DNA from: Erythrocercus mccallii | Lineage: Eukaryota; Chordata; Aves; Passeriformes; Dicruridae | Reading direction: 5' to 3' | Assembly: GCA_013397435.1 (NCBI GenBank) | Contig: VZRG01000442.1 | Location: 289,407 to 353,406 of the forward strand | DNA length: 64,000 nt | Shown here: piece after piece, positions 49,801-62,831 of the stretch | How the letters are laid out: the number at the start of each line of letters is the position of its first letter | How positions within the stretch are numbered: position 1 is the first letter of the stretch | The notes under the pieces: model-generated | Databases searched by the model: none | What the model saw: only the letters and a program-made list of their open reading frames with translations | What the model was told of the DNA's origin: nothing | Made by a program: the position numbers and the translations under genes

Positions 49801-52440
49801 TGCTGGGGCAAACTTAATCCTAGTGAACAGAGATCTCTTCACTGAAACTGATGGCTGTTGCAGAACTTTAACTAGTCTCAGTACATATAACAATGCATTT
49901 AGTAACACACTGTAGTGTTTTTAAAGACCTGTAAATCTACTATTCTTTCCCTCTCTAACTGCCTTGCCAAGACCTATTTCTCCTGTGAGGTCTACAGAAA
50001 TGTACAACTACAAGCACTAAATGGTACCTGGCAAAATTGATGCTTAATATTTACCTAATCCCAAAACAATGATCATAAATGCGTATGTATATATAGGCAT
50101 TGTAAATATGGAATTATCTTTCTCTTCCCTCATGCTTCTTTTATTGGTCTTTGGAGTCTTATTTATAGTCTTAACGATTTTCTGTGAATGGCTGAATGGA
50201 ATAATTTTACCTCCAAGAGAAATTGCATCATGCTGATCTCACTACACTGGATCTGTACTTGCCTCATCCCCCTGGTTTTAGTCTTTATTTAAAACTAATG
50301 AGAATGTGGCCACCAGCAGCATACAATTTTCTGTGAAGAATGAAGCAGGTTTGACCCTGCTGAAGTGTCCAGGGGTGCTGTGCTCTGAACAGAAACAAGA
50401 TAGCCTCTGTGATTAAAGAGGAGAGGAAGTAATGGAATTACATTTATAACTGTGTGAAATTGCTATCATTTGAATCCTGCTTTTATGATGCAGACTAGGA
50501 ACTGACCAAAGTCACATCTCATTCTGACCTCCAAAAATGACCCTGTGTTTGCACTCTGACAATGCTGTTTCATCTCTCAATATGTTGTTTTCTTCCTGTG
50601 AAAGTGGGACCAAGGCTGCCAAAGCTCTTAGGGCTGCTGTAAACCTTAATTAATGTCAGTGTAGCAGTCAGAGATTCTTCTTTTTGTTCTCCTTTCTTCA
50701 GTAACATAAATCTAAGACTGTTATTTTATTTTCCCTCTTGTTTTTGTAGTCTGTAATTGTCTGCAACTTTTCAAGCCTTCAGTCCCTTCATAATCTGGTT
50801 CTTTTCTGTGGATTTCTCTATCTTTGCTGATATTTTATTCCACTGTGTCCGGAATCTGTTACCTGTGTTATTCCATCTTCAAAAGTTGAACTCTTCTCAA
50901 GATAATTCACTCTCTTAAATGAAAATATTTAATGACATAAAACTCTTTGTCAGGTCAAGTGGCTTCTTAAACTGAAGAGTTCTGAGGAAGACCACATATT
51001 TGGATGTGAAACTGGATGGATGCAAATTTCTGCTGCTGCTACACTGAGTACAGATAATCCATTGATTGAAAAGGAAAGTGGATGCATTTACATTGTCTGG
51101 CCCATGCCTATACAAAGCTAGTGTTGCTCAACTAACAACAACAATAACTCAGCACAAGAGCCACTTCTAAACCTACTCTCTTTGCAGTGGTTCATAGTTT
51201 CTATTGATCATGATCAAGGCTTTCAGTGTCTATTGCTTTAGAACCAGTACTTCTCCTGCTGGTGAACACTCAGTGCTGCATTATGGACTTTTTTTTTTTT
51301 AAAAAAGGTGTACTCTAGAGATTAATTCAGTGAGGATTTCATTGTGAAAGTGATTTTTAAAAAACAGCTGCTACTGTCATGTAAGTAACATTGATGGAAG
51401 GGATGAGGAATGAGGAGACTCATGACTAAGAGGTCTTTGATTGGATGAGGAAACAAGATGAAGTGAGGAAGAATGGGACAGATGAAAGAGGGAGGGAACA
51501 CGATGACTAATTTGGAAATCGTATGGGAAGGAAGAGTGATTTAAAAAGGGGAAGTCAAGGGCATGGAGTTTGGCAAGAAAGAGGGAGAGAAGCTTGTGAA
51601 GAGGGAGGGGGGAAAATGTTTAGTTGTAAAACCCAGCAAATTCTGTACTTAGATGAAAACAAGATCAGAAAGAGCCTAATTTGGAATGTGAACCCAGGGC
51701 AGATGGAGCTGGATTAACTTTATGTCAGAGAAAGGCTCAGAGTGCCTAGCTCATTACAAAGAGAGTGCAAGAGATCACACACTGATCTCAATTTCCTCAA
51801 GACTGGAATTTCAGATCAGAAGTCTGACCAATTGAGTTGTTTTAAAGTACTGTTTTGCTTTATTTGAATTTTAATGAAATAATATATTGAAAACATTGTA
51901 TTTTATGTAGCTTCTTTTTAACTTAAGAATTGCAAAAATAGCATCAATGGTCTAAAATACATATTTCTTTGGGAGAATAGATACAGACAATGACAACAGA
52001 TGCAATTCAGACAGAAGTCTGTTTTAATCAGAGGTAGGACACAATGTAAAGAGACATTTTCATCATGGTTTGCAGATTGAAATCACAATATTGTGGCTTA
52101 TCAACAGTTGGTGTTTTGAGTTTGTTTGCTAAATTTTATTTGGAAGAAGAGGCAGCAAGCCCCACCTCTCCCTTCATGGATTAAATTTACAATCAGTCAT
52201 CACATTTTAAGTAAGTGATGGTAGTAGTGCAGGTGACAATGACTAGAAACCAGCACTTCTGTTGTTTGCCAGTACTACATTTTGCAGTTTGATTCCTTCT
52301 GCAGTGAAAAAAACTAACAGAATATATTAAGTGCTCGGTTAAATTTGAGACGCTTGTGGAAAATATCTGTTGTAAGTAAAGACCTCTTGCCACTCAGCAG
52401 GTAACTTCAGGTCACCTCCCAATGAGAAGAAAATCTTGAA
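46861..52440. other. Upstream intergenic sequence, no gene recognised
   Basis: Apart from duplication copy B, I see no exon, RNA gene or clear repeat. Open frames are short (up to 134 codons close to the CpG island, under 105 elsewhere) and without family resemblance. GC falls quickly from the island to AT-rich sequence. Confidence 0.5.
47099..47216 (+). repeat. Diverged direct duplication, copy B
   Basis: Second copy of the segment at 44527-44640, about 2.6 kb away, on the other side of the CDC42BPA exon and CpG island. It is followed directly by an acceptor-like TTTGCAG (AG at 47220-47221). Confidence 0.7.
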
Positions 52441-52745
52441 ATCATGGAACCATGGAATGGTTGGGGTTGAAGGGACCTAAAAGATCATCCAGTTCCAACC
52501 CCTCTGCCATGGGCAGAGACACCTTCCACAAATTGCTCAAAACCCCATTCAATATGATCTTGAACACTTCCAGGGATGAGGCATCCACAGTTTTGTGCAA
52601 CCTGTGCCAGTGCCTCACCACTTTCATAGTGAAGAATTTCTTCCTAACATCTAACCTAACCAGTTTAAAATGTTATGTACTGTTCAGTAATGATCCACTC
52701 AAACCAGTGCCAAAAAAAGCCTCCTTGATCTCAGCAAGAGCATAA
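52441..52745 (-). repeat. CR1 LINE 3' fragment, antisense
   Basis: Read on the minus strand this is a CR1 3' end: it finishes with GGTCCCTTCAACCCCAACC and ATTCCATGGTTCCATGAT, and upstream has the conserved stretch around GCCCATGGCAGAGGGG, TCCACAAATTG- and GATCTTGAACACTTCC-type blocks in complement. It is longer than the fragment at 8861. The 97-codon plus frame over it is an antisense accident. Confidence 0.93.
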
Positions 52746-55700
52746 GTGAACTCATAATTCCTTCTGAAACAAACAAAACTGTTTGGACTTAGTTTTATGA
52801 AAAATAAGAGTGGTTAATATCTTTGCACGATGTCAACCATTTTTCTTTGTAAACTGTCACTGCACAAGTTAAGATATTTAATTATATGGAAAGGTTAGAA
52901 GTGTGGTTACAAGTGGTTTTTGAGATAGAGAAAGGCAAATATTTGTACTAGTTTAATCAAAAAGTGTGAACATAACACTGGCTGAGATCCCCATGCGTGG
53001 ATAGCACTGGGAATAATTATGCTTGTAGGAAGAGGTGCTGGCCAGTGGTACAGCTTCTTTTTGTTGATAGTGCTCCCTGGGTGAATGGAGCCTCCCTGAG
53101 AGAGGTGAGAGCAGATCTGCTGGCAGGAGTGCTCCCTACCTGCATACACTCAGGAAGGTGAGGTTAGCTGTGCATCCCTTTGTCACTGTTTCAAGTAACC
53201 CAGCTCACCTTGGCTGAAATAAGCTGGGCCTTCCTTAGACCTCCTTTTAGACATCAAAAGGAGGGGCAGCCTCCAGCATATGAGCGAAGACAAACACCAG
53301 AGGTTGTGTCATGGACAATAACGTCTCCCAGTGGGGCACGCACAGATCAGGAAAAGGACATTGCTCTACAGCCACAGTCATTCAGAGGACAAGTTTATGT
53401 GACAGTCAATTTTTTTTAAGGCAGGAATGTTGCTTAATTGAACTCAATCAATCAATCAAAGTGAAGACAAGGACTAAAAGTACTAATTAAAAGTAAATAT
53501 TTCCAATCAGAGTAAGTTTTAGCAAGTCGTAACTTGAAAGTAATTTGGCTGATTTTCCTCAGTTTTTGCCAAAGTGACTAAAATAGACCTGGCAAGCTTC
53601 AGACTCAAGCAGCTTTCCAAGCCAAAGTTATGATGAAGGGATGGAAACAGGGTGCTGTAACAGAAGCTAACTTCAGCCTTAACCGTGGAGATGTTACTGC
53701 TTCCCCTTAACATCCCCCCAAACTCTGCCAAAACACACTGTAGGTGAATTAAAATCATTAAATGAAATGAAATGTTTCTTAACACTTTAGTCAAGTAAGA
53801 AACATTAATCATAATTCAGCTATACGTCAAAACCTTTTCTTCCCCAGTTAGCTCAGAACACCAACAATTTCCATGTGTGGTGTATCAGGAGGAAGCAAGG
53901 TCCAGCTACATTCATTGCCTGGAATCCAGCATTTGCTGCCATCACTTTCTTGGCTTCCTCCTGAAACACAGAATTTCATTTTGGAGGCCATGAAAATTGG
54001 GTTTTCAATTTTCCAATGGAATTTGGTAATGAAAAAAGATTTTTGAAGATGGTAAAAAGATTTATATTTTTACAATGAAGAGTATTAGGCACAGTTATGT
54101 TTAAAAAAACGTCGGCAGTTACCAGCTGTTCTTTTGGCTTTTCCAACAAAGTGAAGATTTTCTTCCTTGACTGAATAATGAGGGAAGTGGCAAGTGGATA
54201 TATAATTAGCTTCCAGCTATGGTTAGCACAGGTCTACACAGCAGCAATTCCACAGTCACTAATTTCCCTGCTGTCTCTTACAGGAGAAAATGAGCTGGGC
54301 TGAGGTCTCTGAACCTCATCCTCCCTCTGGTTGGGGACACTGACAGACCTGGGGTGCAGAGCTGCAGGATATTCAGTTTATTCCTCCAGTTTGCTTCAAG
54401 ACATTTCCTAAGACTTAATTTCCTCGCCCTGCAGTAAAAGTGATAATAATAAAAAGGTCTGTGATTCACAGATGAAGCACTGTATCTTGCTTAAGTTAAA
54501 CAAATACCTAAGTGCTCTGCTGAACTGAGGCCAAGGGTGGATTACTGAGAGAGCTGGGCCGTCTTCCCATCTCCAGCCAGTTCACCAAGTAGTCTCAGGC
54601 TAATCATGAAGTTTTCTGGGGCTTAGATTCCTGCACATGTTTATCATAGGGTATCTATTCTGACTGGTAAAGATAAGGAGATAATGTGGGAACATAAAAA
54701 AACTTCAGAACATGGAAGAGAGGAAAGTGCTATAAACAGGCTTCTGCATATTGGATATACATGGCATGTTACATTCTCCTTGTGACTTCATTAGTTTCTG
54801 GACTCTATTCAGTATTTGTAAAAAAACATCAGGCAGCTTTTTAACAGAGAGCCCACTTCCACTTTAGATGGCAAGAGAGTAGTCTGAATCCTACCAGAAT
54901 CAGTGGAAGGAGATCCAGCACTGCATGCAACCAGCATTCCAGGGTGGCTCAAGCTGTGTTGCCTTCAGGCAGCCTCATCATCCTGATGGCACTGGCATGC
55001 TGTAGGATGTGAATCCAGCAGATTTTGTTCAGGCTGTTGCCTTCATGCCATACAGCAGCCTGAAAAATTAACTCAGCCCTCTTTGGAATGGCTTATTAAA
55101 AGGGAAATGGAACAACATCTTTGTCAGTCAGTGCCTGACCTGCACTGGGAGTTTCTTCTGATCAGATACGGAGCTCTTAAGGCTGTTTTGCATTTCTCTG
55201 ATTCCTACCTGGCAGAAAATGGCTAGAGAAAGGGCAAGAGTGTCACTATAGAGAGCTTTATATAAATATGGGAGAGGCCTGCTTACCACATAATAGTTTG
55301 CAAGAGCAGACTATCCTTTTAACACTTTTTTCTACTTGGAAATTTATATTTAGTTTTGAAAAGTTAGAGCAAAATAGCTTAGTGTATTGCAAGACAGCTA
55401 TCCTGAGTACATATGTTGACTGTATTTTTTGATACAGAGAAAATTAGCATTAAAAAATCTTCACTAAGAATGGAGTGTGCCAGAATATTAATTCTGTAGC
55501 ATAACAAGCAGACAGGAAAATATAAGCACGTTAATCCATCCTGTACAAGTTAAGAGCTGAGGTAAGGTACTTCCCATTAATGACTGCTACCTTACATTAT
55601 AAACACAGTTATGGAGATTTTAGTACCACATTACAGAATCAAGTATGAAATCAGAAAACACCAATGCTGCTTTTTGTGGATCTTGACCTACAGTCCTGAA

Positions 55701-56981
55701 AGAGATTAAGCTCTTTTTTCTTTATAGTAAGAGGCCATATTTTGTTTATCCATAGATAAAGCAGCACTTGTGGTATGCTTCTGCTTCTGTGACCTCCTCA
55801 AAACCTTTTTACAGGCATTTCCTGATTCCCAAGTTCTGCAGATTTAGAACCAAAAAGACAGAAGAGCAATGAGTATCGGCAGCATTTCCTTTTTCTGTTT
55901 GACACTCACGGGTCAGTCCAGAAGCAATTAGTACAGACCGAAAAACTATTTTTGCTCAGATCCCCTTTCTGCAAGGGCAGAATTCCCAAATTCTAATCTC
56001 ACCCCCAATTTTGACTCTTTTTCTGTACATGTAAGGTGTGAGGTGGCTGGGGCCAACATGCAGACAAAGGATACCCATGGGGAATGAGCTGTTTTCAGCT
56101 CCCCCTGCATGACTGTGCATTTGAAGGCTATTTTTTTAACCTCTTTTGTGGTAAGCGAAGGGCAAAATCCAGTCGACTAATATAAGAAATGGAAATATAG
56201 TCAATGGGAAGGGACTGTGGAAAGGGGGTTGTAACTAGGACATATCCTATGTGAGTGGCTTTCAAGGCCCACCTTCTTTTCTTTACTGGGAATCCACAGG
56301 AGAACATGCAATACAAGCCCATTCTGGTGATTTCCAGCCATGGAAAAAGTCTCCTGAGCTGTTTGCCAGTTGATATGTCAGCCCATCTTTACCTGACGCA
56401 ACACTGCAGGTGAGGAATTGGTTAAGAAAACAGTTCTTTGTCATCTCCTCCAGGGTGGGATGTGTGGGAAAATGTTAATCCTGACAGACAGCAAATCCAG
56501 GGTTTGCCAATCCTTAGCTGAAAACAAACTGTTTAGAGAAGGCGTAATTCAAGGTCAGAGACTACGACAGAAAGAGCAAATCCAAAAGATAAGTGTGATA
56601 TTTAAGACATAACTCAGTTGCAGGAAAAATCCACAACACTATAATGCAAGCAGTGCCCGCTAAAAGCATTGTTCAGCTAGGATGGAGGTTGGTCCTGGAG
56701 CTAATAAAAAAGGATATGATTCATCCCTTACAGAAACAACACTAAAATTTTTCATCAAATGATAAAAAACTTTAATGCGTGAATTACATCAAAGTGGACG
56801 CTCCATCAAGAGCAGAAAGTCTGTTGCTTAGAGAGAGAGAATACATAGTGTGTGATTACAATATCACTGAAGACTACAGCTTAAGTGTTTAGGTATGTCA
56901 GCTGTCCAGCTGCACTTAAGTAGCTTTCAGCATATCCATTACATTTGCATATGATATATGTAAATTAATATGTCCTTAACT

Positions 56982-57039
56982 CATACCTATTTCTATATAC
57001 TGCATAGATGCAGTATGCATGTATACATACATAGGTATG
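56982..57039. repeat. Nested palindrome
   Basis: The inner arms ATACTGCAT (56997-57005) and ATGCAGTAT (57008-57016) are a perfect 9-bp inverted repeat with a 2-base loop. The outer arms CATACCTAT (56982-56990) and ATAGGTATG (57031-57039) are another perfect 9-bp pair. Confidence 0.85.
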
Positions 57040-58858
57040 ATATAAGCACATATTCATTCAGAGCATTTTAATATAGTTAAAAAGCACTGTGCCAAAAATG
57101 TACACCATCTGTTTTCAATCAAAATAGCCTATTTCAGAGGAAGGGAGTGTTGTCTGGTGATCAGAATGGGGGAACTAAAGAGTAAGGACTCAAGGATTCC
57201 ATTCCTGAATCTGCCAGGACTTGGCTGCACAGTTTTGACAAGATCTGTGATTCCTGTGTACCCTGGTTTTCCCATGTGCAAAATGGAGCAGTATCTACTA
57301 GAATGTTGCAGTGGAAAACATAATTAGTATACGCTTGGAAAAATACAGAAGTTCTTGTTATGTCATCATGGTATGTTTAAAGAGTGGAATTTAATTGAAA
57401 AATAGAGTACAGGATTTGTTTTAGAGACATATATGGAAGCTGAGTCTATAATTACAGCTATTTGTACACATTTAGATTGCCTAATTTTTGAATGATAGTA
57501 CCTGTAATAAAATTAATGGGGGGAAAATGGTGCTCAACACTTTATGAACCCAGCCAGTCCTGTAAAAGTTTTCACACTCTATTGAACAGGGTTTCCATGG
57601 TGACAGCTGTACACCAGTGAGTGAAATATGTGCTGTACCTAATTTTCATCCTGAAATAGGAAAATACAAGCAGGTATTGGGATTTTCTGGCAGGTTCTAT
57701 GCAGAGAAAGGCTAGCTCCATTGAAGACAATTACAATACTCCTATTAACATAATTAGGGCAAGATTTCACGCCATCCACTTCCTTAGCTTCAGTGAATCC
57801 CTTTCAGGAAAACAGCAGAGATTGAAATGCCCATCCCACAGTGCTTTTTCTTGGGCATGCTGGCACTGTGGCACAGGACATTGTCCTTCCTGTGCTCGGT
57901 GGGTGGCACAGGGTTGGCCCCAGGTAGGTTTGGTGGGAATGTGCCAAGTGTCACAGCGGGCAGAAGCTGAGGGTGCTCAATGCTCCTGTTCTCCCACCAT
58001 CCTCACTTGTCAGCTCTCATGCTCCTTTGCTTCTCCCATGGTGTGCACATCTGTGGGGTGTTAAGGCTGTGCCTTGCCTCTGGAGAGAGAGACCAGAGGC
58101 ACTTTCCATTGGGATGAGAAACACCATGGAGCAAATTCAACAAATGCAGCAGCTGTGTAGTGTTGGAGAGGAAAAGGAGCAGTGTTTGTATGTCAGGGTT
58201 TGTCTGGCTGCCAGTACCAAAGTGGCAGTGAGAGAAATCGTGTGCCGAACACTGCTTACGTATGCTGCAAACTGAGGCATTCAAGTATGTGGTAAGTATG
58301 TGATGTAAATATGAATGTATTTCAACATCTGTGTCTTTGTAACAAAGAAAAATGGGCTGAGCTTGTTTGGTTTGGATGTTTTTGACAGCTGCTGTTCCCC
58401 AGGTTGCACCTCATATCTCAATAGTGCTGTTGATAAGTGCAGCTTCAAAACTACATTTAGGATCTTACCATGCACACACCTAAAATGAGCCAGTTACTTA
58501 TACAAGTGAGCTGGTACAGTGACATACATGATAAAGCAAGAAAAAGATAAGACAATATGAATTTCACAGCTATTAAGTGGATTTACAGGTTTGTCATTCA
58601 AAGAAATACTTCTACCCAATAGAATGAGGACAATGTGCAACATAAGGTTACAATGGAGACATGAAACAGTTGATTCAAACACCAGTTTTGGAGAATTGTA
58701 TCTCCATGTCTGAGATCTTAAAACCTATCATCTGTCTGTATCTAGAAACATATCTGACCTTTGGACCCCACCTGCTACATTTTAAAGAAAGAGTATATTC
58801 CTGTAGTACCCAGGAAATGCTTTGTAAAACCAGCTTTCCAGCCTGTTTCAAGTCTATG

Positions 58859-58900
58859 GAGAGTTTCCATGATATATATGAGAGTTTCCATCATAGATAT
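58859..58900. repeat. 21-bp tandem pair
   Basis: GAGAGTTTCCAT-GATATATAT is followed at once by GAGAGTTTCCAT-CATAGATAT. A local duplication of no evident function. Confidence 0.75.
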
Positions 58901-59874
58901 GTGCCACCCTCATTTTCAGCTGCCTTTGGTCAGAATGTTGAAGATAAGAAACTTGCTAACCAGGATAAACTCTTCCATTCTTGAACATCTGTAAAAATGA
59001 GATTCCTCTCTAAAGGAGGTACAATTACCAGCCAAATGAGACAACAGCTTCTAATTTCAGACTACCAGTGACACAAAGAAGCAACCAGGGAGAATGGGGC
59101 AGGGAAGGAGGGTAGGGCCTGGTGGGAAAGAATCAAGGATCTAAATTCTGCATTTTCTTTATGATAGTCTGTACCTGGAGGGGAAAGGGGGAGATAAATC
59201 TCTCTTGTACAATAAATAGGAGCGGTTCATTCCATCAATTCATGCAGTAGGCTCATACAAAGGCTCCAGAGGCTCTTCTTATGCACAGACGTACATTTTG
59301 GGAAGAGATTTTGCTCTTATGGCCCATTTGTTTTTCTGTTTCTCCACTGTGACTTCTAGCAGGGAGGCATGAAATAAGGGGGTATTGCCAAATGAGTATC
59401 AGCCAGTTCTGGGGCCAGGGCCAAGAGGCAGTGATAGGGAGCTCATGAAGAGTGCTGCCTCTTGGCATGCCCCACGTGGAGGGCAGTGAATTCCTGGGTC
59501 TGACCTTGAGCAGTCAGGAAGAGAATGAGGAGGCTGAACCAGGCATCCCAGCTCCCTGCAGAGGCCACAGCCCTGGTGCAGAGCAGGGCTTGCTGTAGGT
59601 TAACAGTCACTTTCACTGAACCAGGGCAAACAGAGTCTGGCACAGCCTGGCTTGGAAGGCCTGCTGGGTTGCCTTGTTTTTGAGGACACTTGTCTGACCC
59701 AAATAACAAGGATCTTGCACATTGTCAAATGCACTGGATGTGTCAACAAATGCATAAAACTGGTTTACCACCAGACTGAAAAAATATTTAGAATCTGAAA
59801 GACAATAAACTGCAGGTTTTTTTCCCCTGTTATGCCAAAGCGTATGACTTTTAAATTATGTATCACTTCCTAAA

Positions 59875-60614
59875 TGTTATAAATGAAAAATCGCCAATTC
59901 GATTTTTAATAAAAAAGAATAAATTTATTGATTACAATATGGATAAAATTTGGAAATAAGAAAAGCAAGCCACGATCCAAAGTCCAAAGTGCCGACCTAG
60001 GAAACTGGCACTTGGTGGAGCAGCATAACGGCGTCCAAATGGACTCTCCTGTCCACTCCACGAGTTGTCTTCCGTGCTTTGGGTTTTTATACTGTTTCAA
60101 GTAGCCCTTGGCGAAGGTGCACAATGAAAGAATACAGTTTCTTTTGATAGGCAAAAGCTTTCCCGGAATAAAACAATGTAGTTTCTGCCATGGCTGGGTG
60201 TTTCCTGGGTTTGGAATAAAGGTAGTTTTGTCTTTTCAATTTGGCTGAAAAGAACCGTGCCTCTGTTAAACAAAAGGATTGATGGTCGTCGTTGGCCGAT
60301 GATGATCCAGCCTATTTTCATTAAGTGTCCAGTTTATCTGAAAGGGCTGTTCCAGGAAGAATCATTCTGGTTTCTTGATAAGAAATTCACACCTCTCTTG
60401 CATGAATGGTGTGGCCGTTGCTATGTGGGAAGACAATAGCCTGTCTCTTATCTCTGGAATGTAGGTGTGATCTCCACCCTGGAACAGCAGTATCTTGTAC
60501 TTTGGTAACTTTCCTGGAAAAATCTTGTTTTATAAAAAGACTATTTCTAATTTATAACAACATATTCTTATAAAATATTCCAGCATAAATTATCCCTTAG
60601 ATTCATCTATAACA
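59875..60614 (-). mobile_element. Solo LTR, family A, copy 2
   Basis: The 740-bp element reads TGTTATAGATGAATC...TTTATAACA on the minus strand and is flanked by CTAAA on both sides (59870-59874 and 60615-60619), a 5-bp duplication. A TATA box lies at about 60084-60091 and AATAAA at 59924-59929, both on the minus strand. It aligns end to end with the LTR at 649-1389. There is no internal sequence, so it is a solo LTR. It shares the CDC42BPA orientation but lies upstream of the gene, where it could in principle act as an alternative promoter. Confidence 0.9.
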
Positions 60615-60921
60615 CTAAACACAAAAATTTTTCTGCAGTCTGGCTGCAGTGGTGTTCTCAGGAATTCATAACTGAAAAAAACTCTTTATTTTGTTTTGTA
60701 ATACCTTTTCACTATATTCAGGGATTATTCCTGACAGTGCCAAAAAGAGTTCAGTTCATGCAGACTTCTCAGTGGAGGAAAAGTGACTAGAATAACTTAC
60801 TTTATTCTTATTCTTTATTCACATAAAATAGATGCAGTTTGTCAATGACTTTTTGACTGTGGAATTCTGCAGGTGTTCCAAGCTGTAAGGCAGCATTACC
60901 AGCATGTGAGTTAAGATGGAT
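60615..60921. other. Spacer between two LTRs
   Basis: AT-rich, no gene seen. It ends with GGAT (60918-60921), the target-site copy of the next LTR. Confidence 0.5.
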
Positions 60922-61687
60922 TGTTATAGATGAAACGCCAATCAAATTAATATTAAAAAGAATTTTATTATTTACAAAATAATTTGGGAAAAAGAAGCTG
61001 AGAAACAAACTGACAAAGTGACGGGCCTAGGAATCCAGCACTGGTGCAGCAGAGAGACACGTCTATCTGGCCAACCCCTCTCTGTCCATGAGTTGCCTTT
61101 CTGTAGTCCAGTTTTTAAACTCTTTTTGGTAACCTCGGGCTAGGGCTTGCAATAGAAAGACAAAGTTCTCTTATGGTGCAGATGTATTTTTGATGGACCG
61201 ATATTGGTCTCTGGTCTGGCTGAAAAGATTTCTCAGTTTTGCTGAAGAGATGTAGATGGTTCTTGATGGACCGATATTGGTCTCTGGTCTGGCTGAAAGG
61301 AGAGGTAGATGGTTCTTGATGGACCGATATTGGTCTCCAGTCTGGCTCTTAGTTCTGCTGAGAAGGTGTGTAGCCTTGTTGAAAAGAGTTCCTTGGGAGG
61401 GGTGCTTCATCCATTGATAGAAGCAGATGGCCTGTTGTCAGATTCCCGGTTATCAGCAGCGGAGATTGAGTGTGAATAGAAGATCCTTGGCCACGGCTAT
61501 TTGAGGGGACTGCAGTTTCTCCCACCCAGCTTTTGGATGCAAATGAAGGTCTCCCTCTCAGGTTTCGAGGCTTCCCTTGAAACGGCTGTTTGGAAATTGG
61601 CTTACAGGAGAAACTTTTAACTGGGTTAACTTTATATACAGTACAAAACATCTCAGCACGAATTATTCTTAACACACATCTATAACA
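60922..61687 (-). mobile_element. Solo LTR, family A-related, with tripled U3 element
   Basis: On the minus strand it begins TGTTATAGATGTGTG and ends ATCTATAACA, with GGAT at both flanks (60918-60921 and 61688-61691). A TTTAAAAA TATA-like box lies at about 61112-61119 and AATAAA at 60964-60969. The U3 start resembles the other family-A LTRs (TTAAGAATAATTCGTGCTG against CTAAGGGATAATTTATGCTG), but the remainder is clearly diverged, so it is a sister subfamily. Its U3 holds three copies of a 32-35 bp element (separate entry). Confidence 0.85.
61191..61348 (-). repeat. Tripled 35-bp element in LTR U3
   Basis: Copies lie at 61191-61225, 61264-61298 and 61317-61348, each TGATGGACCGATATTGGTCTC-like with an internal GACCgATATtGGTC inverted repeat. 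Spacings are 73 and 53 bp. In the LTR's own direction they sit upstream of its TATA box, where enhancer repeats are usual in gammaretroviral LTRs. Confidence 0.85.
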
Positions 61688-62831
61688 GGATCATAGAATG
61701 GGAGATGCTCTTTAATGTTTTAAGTATGAATACTGCCATTGCCATTCTTAGGCAGATGCTACACAGTGCAGTAGTCTGACATAGCTAACAGCTGTTGTGT
61801 CATTGTTTGGAACGAGTCACCACAGTACACCACAATATTTTCTTCTCAGGGATTGAACTGAGCTAGCATGCACTGATTTTTTTTTCCAGTTTCTTCTGCT
61901 TTCTGTGTCAAGCTCTTTCTCACAGACAAAGTGCTAAAGCAGGCCTTGAGGTGAGCAATGCCTGGTGCTACAGCAAAAAGCAGCATATGTGATTTGAGTC
62001 TCGTGTGAGAATCAATATCCAGCTCCTTCTTTTGTTTTCTATCCATTCCTCAGTGTCTGGACTGCGGCAAAACAAGTGAGACAGAGGAGGATAGAGGCTT
62101 CTCTATGTCAGTCATGAAACTTCTGCTGTTATTACAAAGAAAATGGAACAATCTGCAATGAGAGTGCTGGCGCACTCCACAGCCCTCCTAGACTCCTTCT
62201 TCCAAGTCTGATGGGGATCCAGATGCAAAGGAACTTTTCCAAAAAAACAGACCTTGGCTCTCAATGCTTCATGCTGTAGAGAATTATGCACTTTCTGAAA
62301 TTTTTTCTTTGAGAACATTTGTTTTCCCAATGATGTTACTTCATGGACTGTATTTACTTTTTCCATTTTGTTCATAGTTACCATCGTGTCTGTTTTCATA
62401 GTCATGCTCTAGAAACAGAAGTTCCTTTCCCTCTCTCCACTAATCCTTGTAACCCTCACCAAAGGTAGGGGCAGAAGCCAAAGCTTAACACCTAATCTGG
62501 ATAATGATTCCTGCCCACCATGTCCCTCCTCCCACATCACTCTCCCCATTAGTATATTACTTACACAGAGTGAAGTGCTAACGGGTGCTTTCTAAATACT
62601 TTGAAAAACACCGTCATGAAAGAAGCCAAGTAAGAAAACAGAAGGCTTGGCACCAGTAAGGGAACACAAAACCTTTTAACTTCACCCATGGTTTGAATCT
62701 AACCCAGCTCAGTAACAGCCCAAGTTGTTAACATGTCAGGATCATGTGGTAGCCTGAAATAGTTCAAGTTCTTAGTCCATGTTATCAGGTTTGGGACACA
62801 GAACCCTGGACTCTATGCATGGTCTTGAACA
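61688..62831. other. Spacer, no gene recognised
   Basis: There are two minus-strand open frames (61846-62046, 66 codons; 62112-62405, 97 codons), rich in Lys, Thr and Met, with no domain I recognise. I see no splice context or family resemblance and treat them as chance, although they are adjacent and on the same strand. Confidence 0.4.

Larger units (their letters stand above)
52746..59874. other. Intergenic sequence, no gene recognised
   Basis: AT-rich with scattered GC-richer patches (about 57840-58140, 59380-59690). I found no exon or RNA gene. Two small structures are listed separately: a nested palindrome at 56982-57039 and a 21-bp tandem pair at 58859-58900. Confidence 0.5.

Noticed and set aside
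52452..52745. 97-codon plus-strand open frame
   Set aside because: It lies wholly inside an antisense CR1 3' fragment.
62112..62405. 97-codon minus-strand frame between LTRs
   Set aside because: No domain, no splice context and odd Met/Thr/Lys composition. Kept only as a note in the spacer entry.
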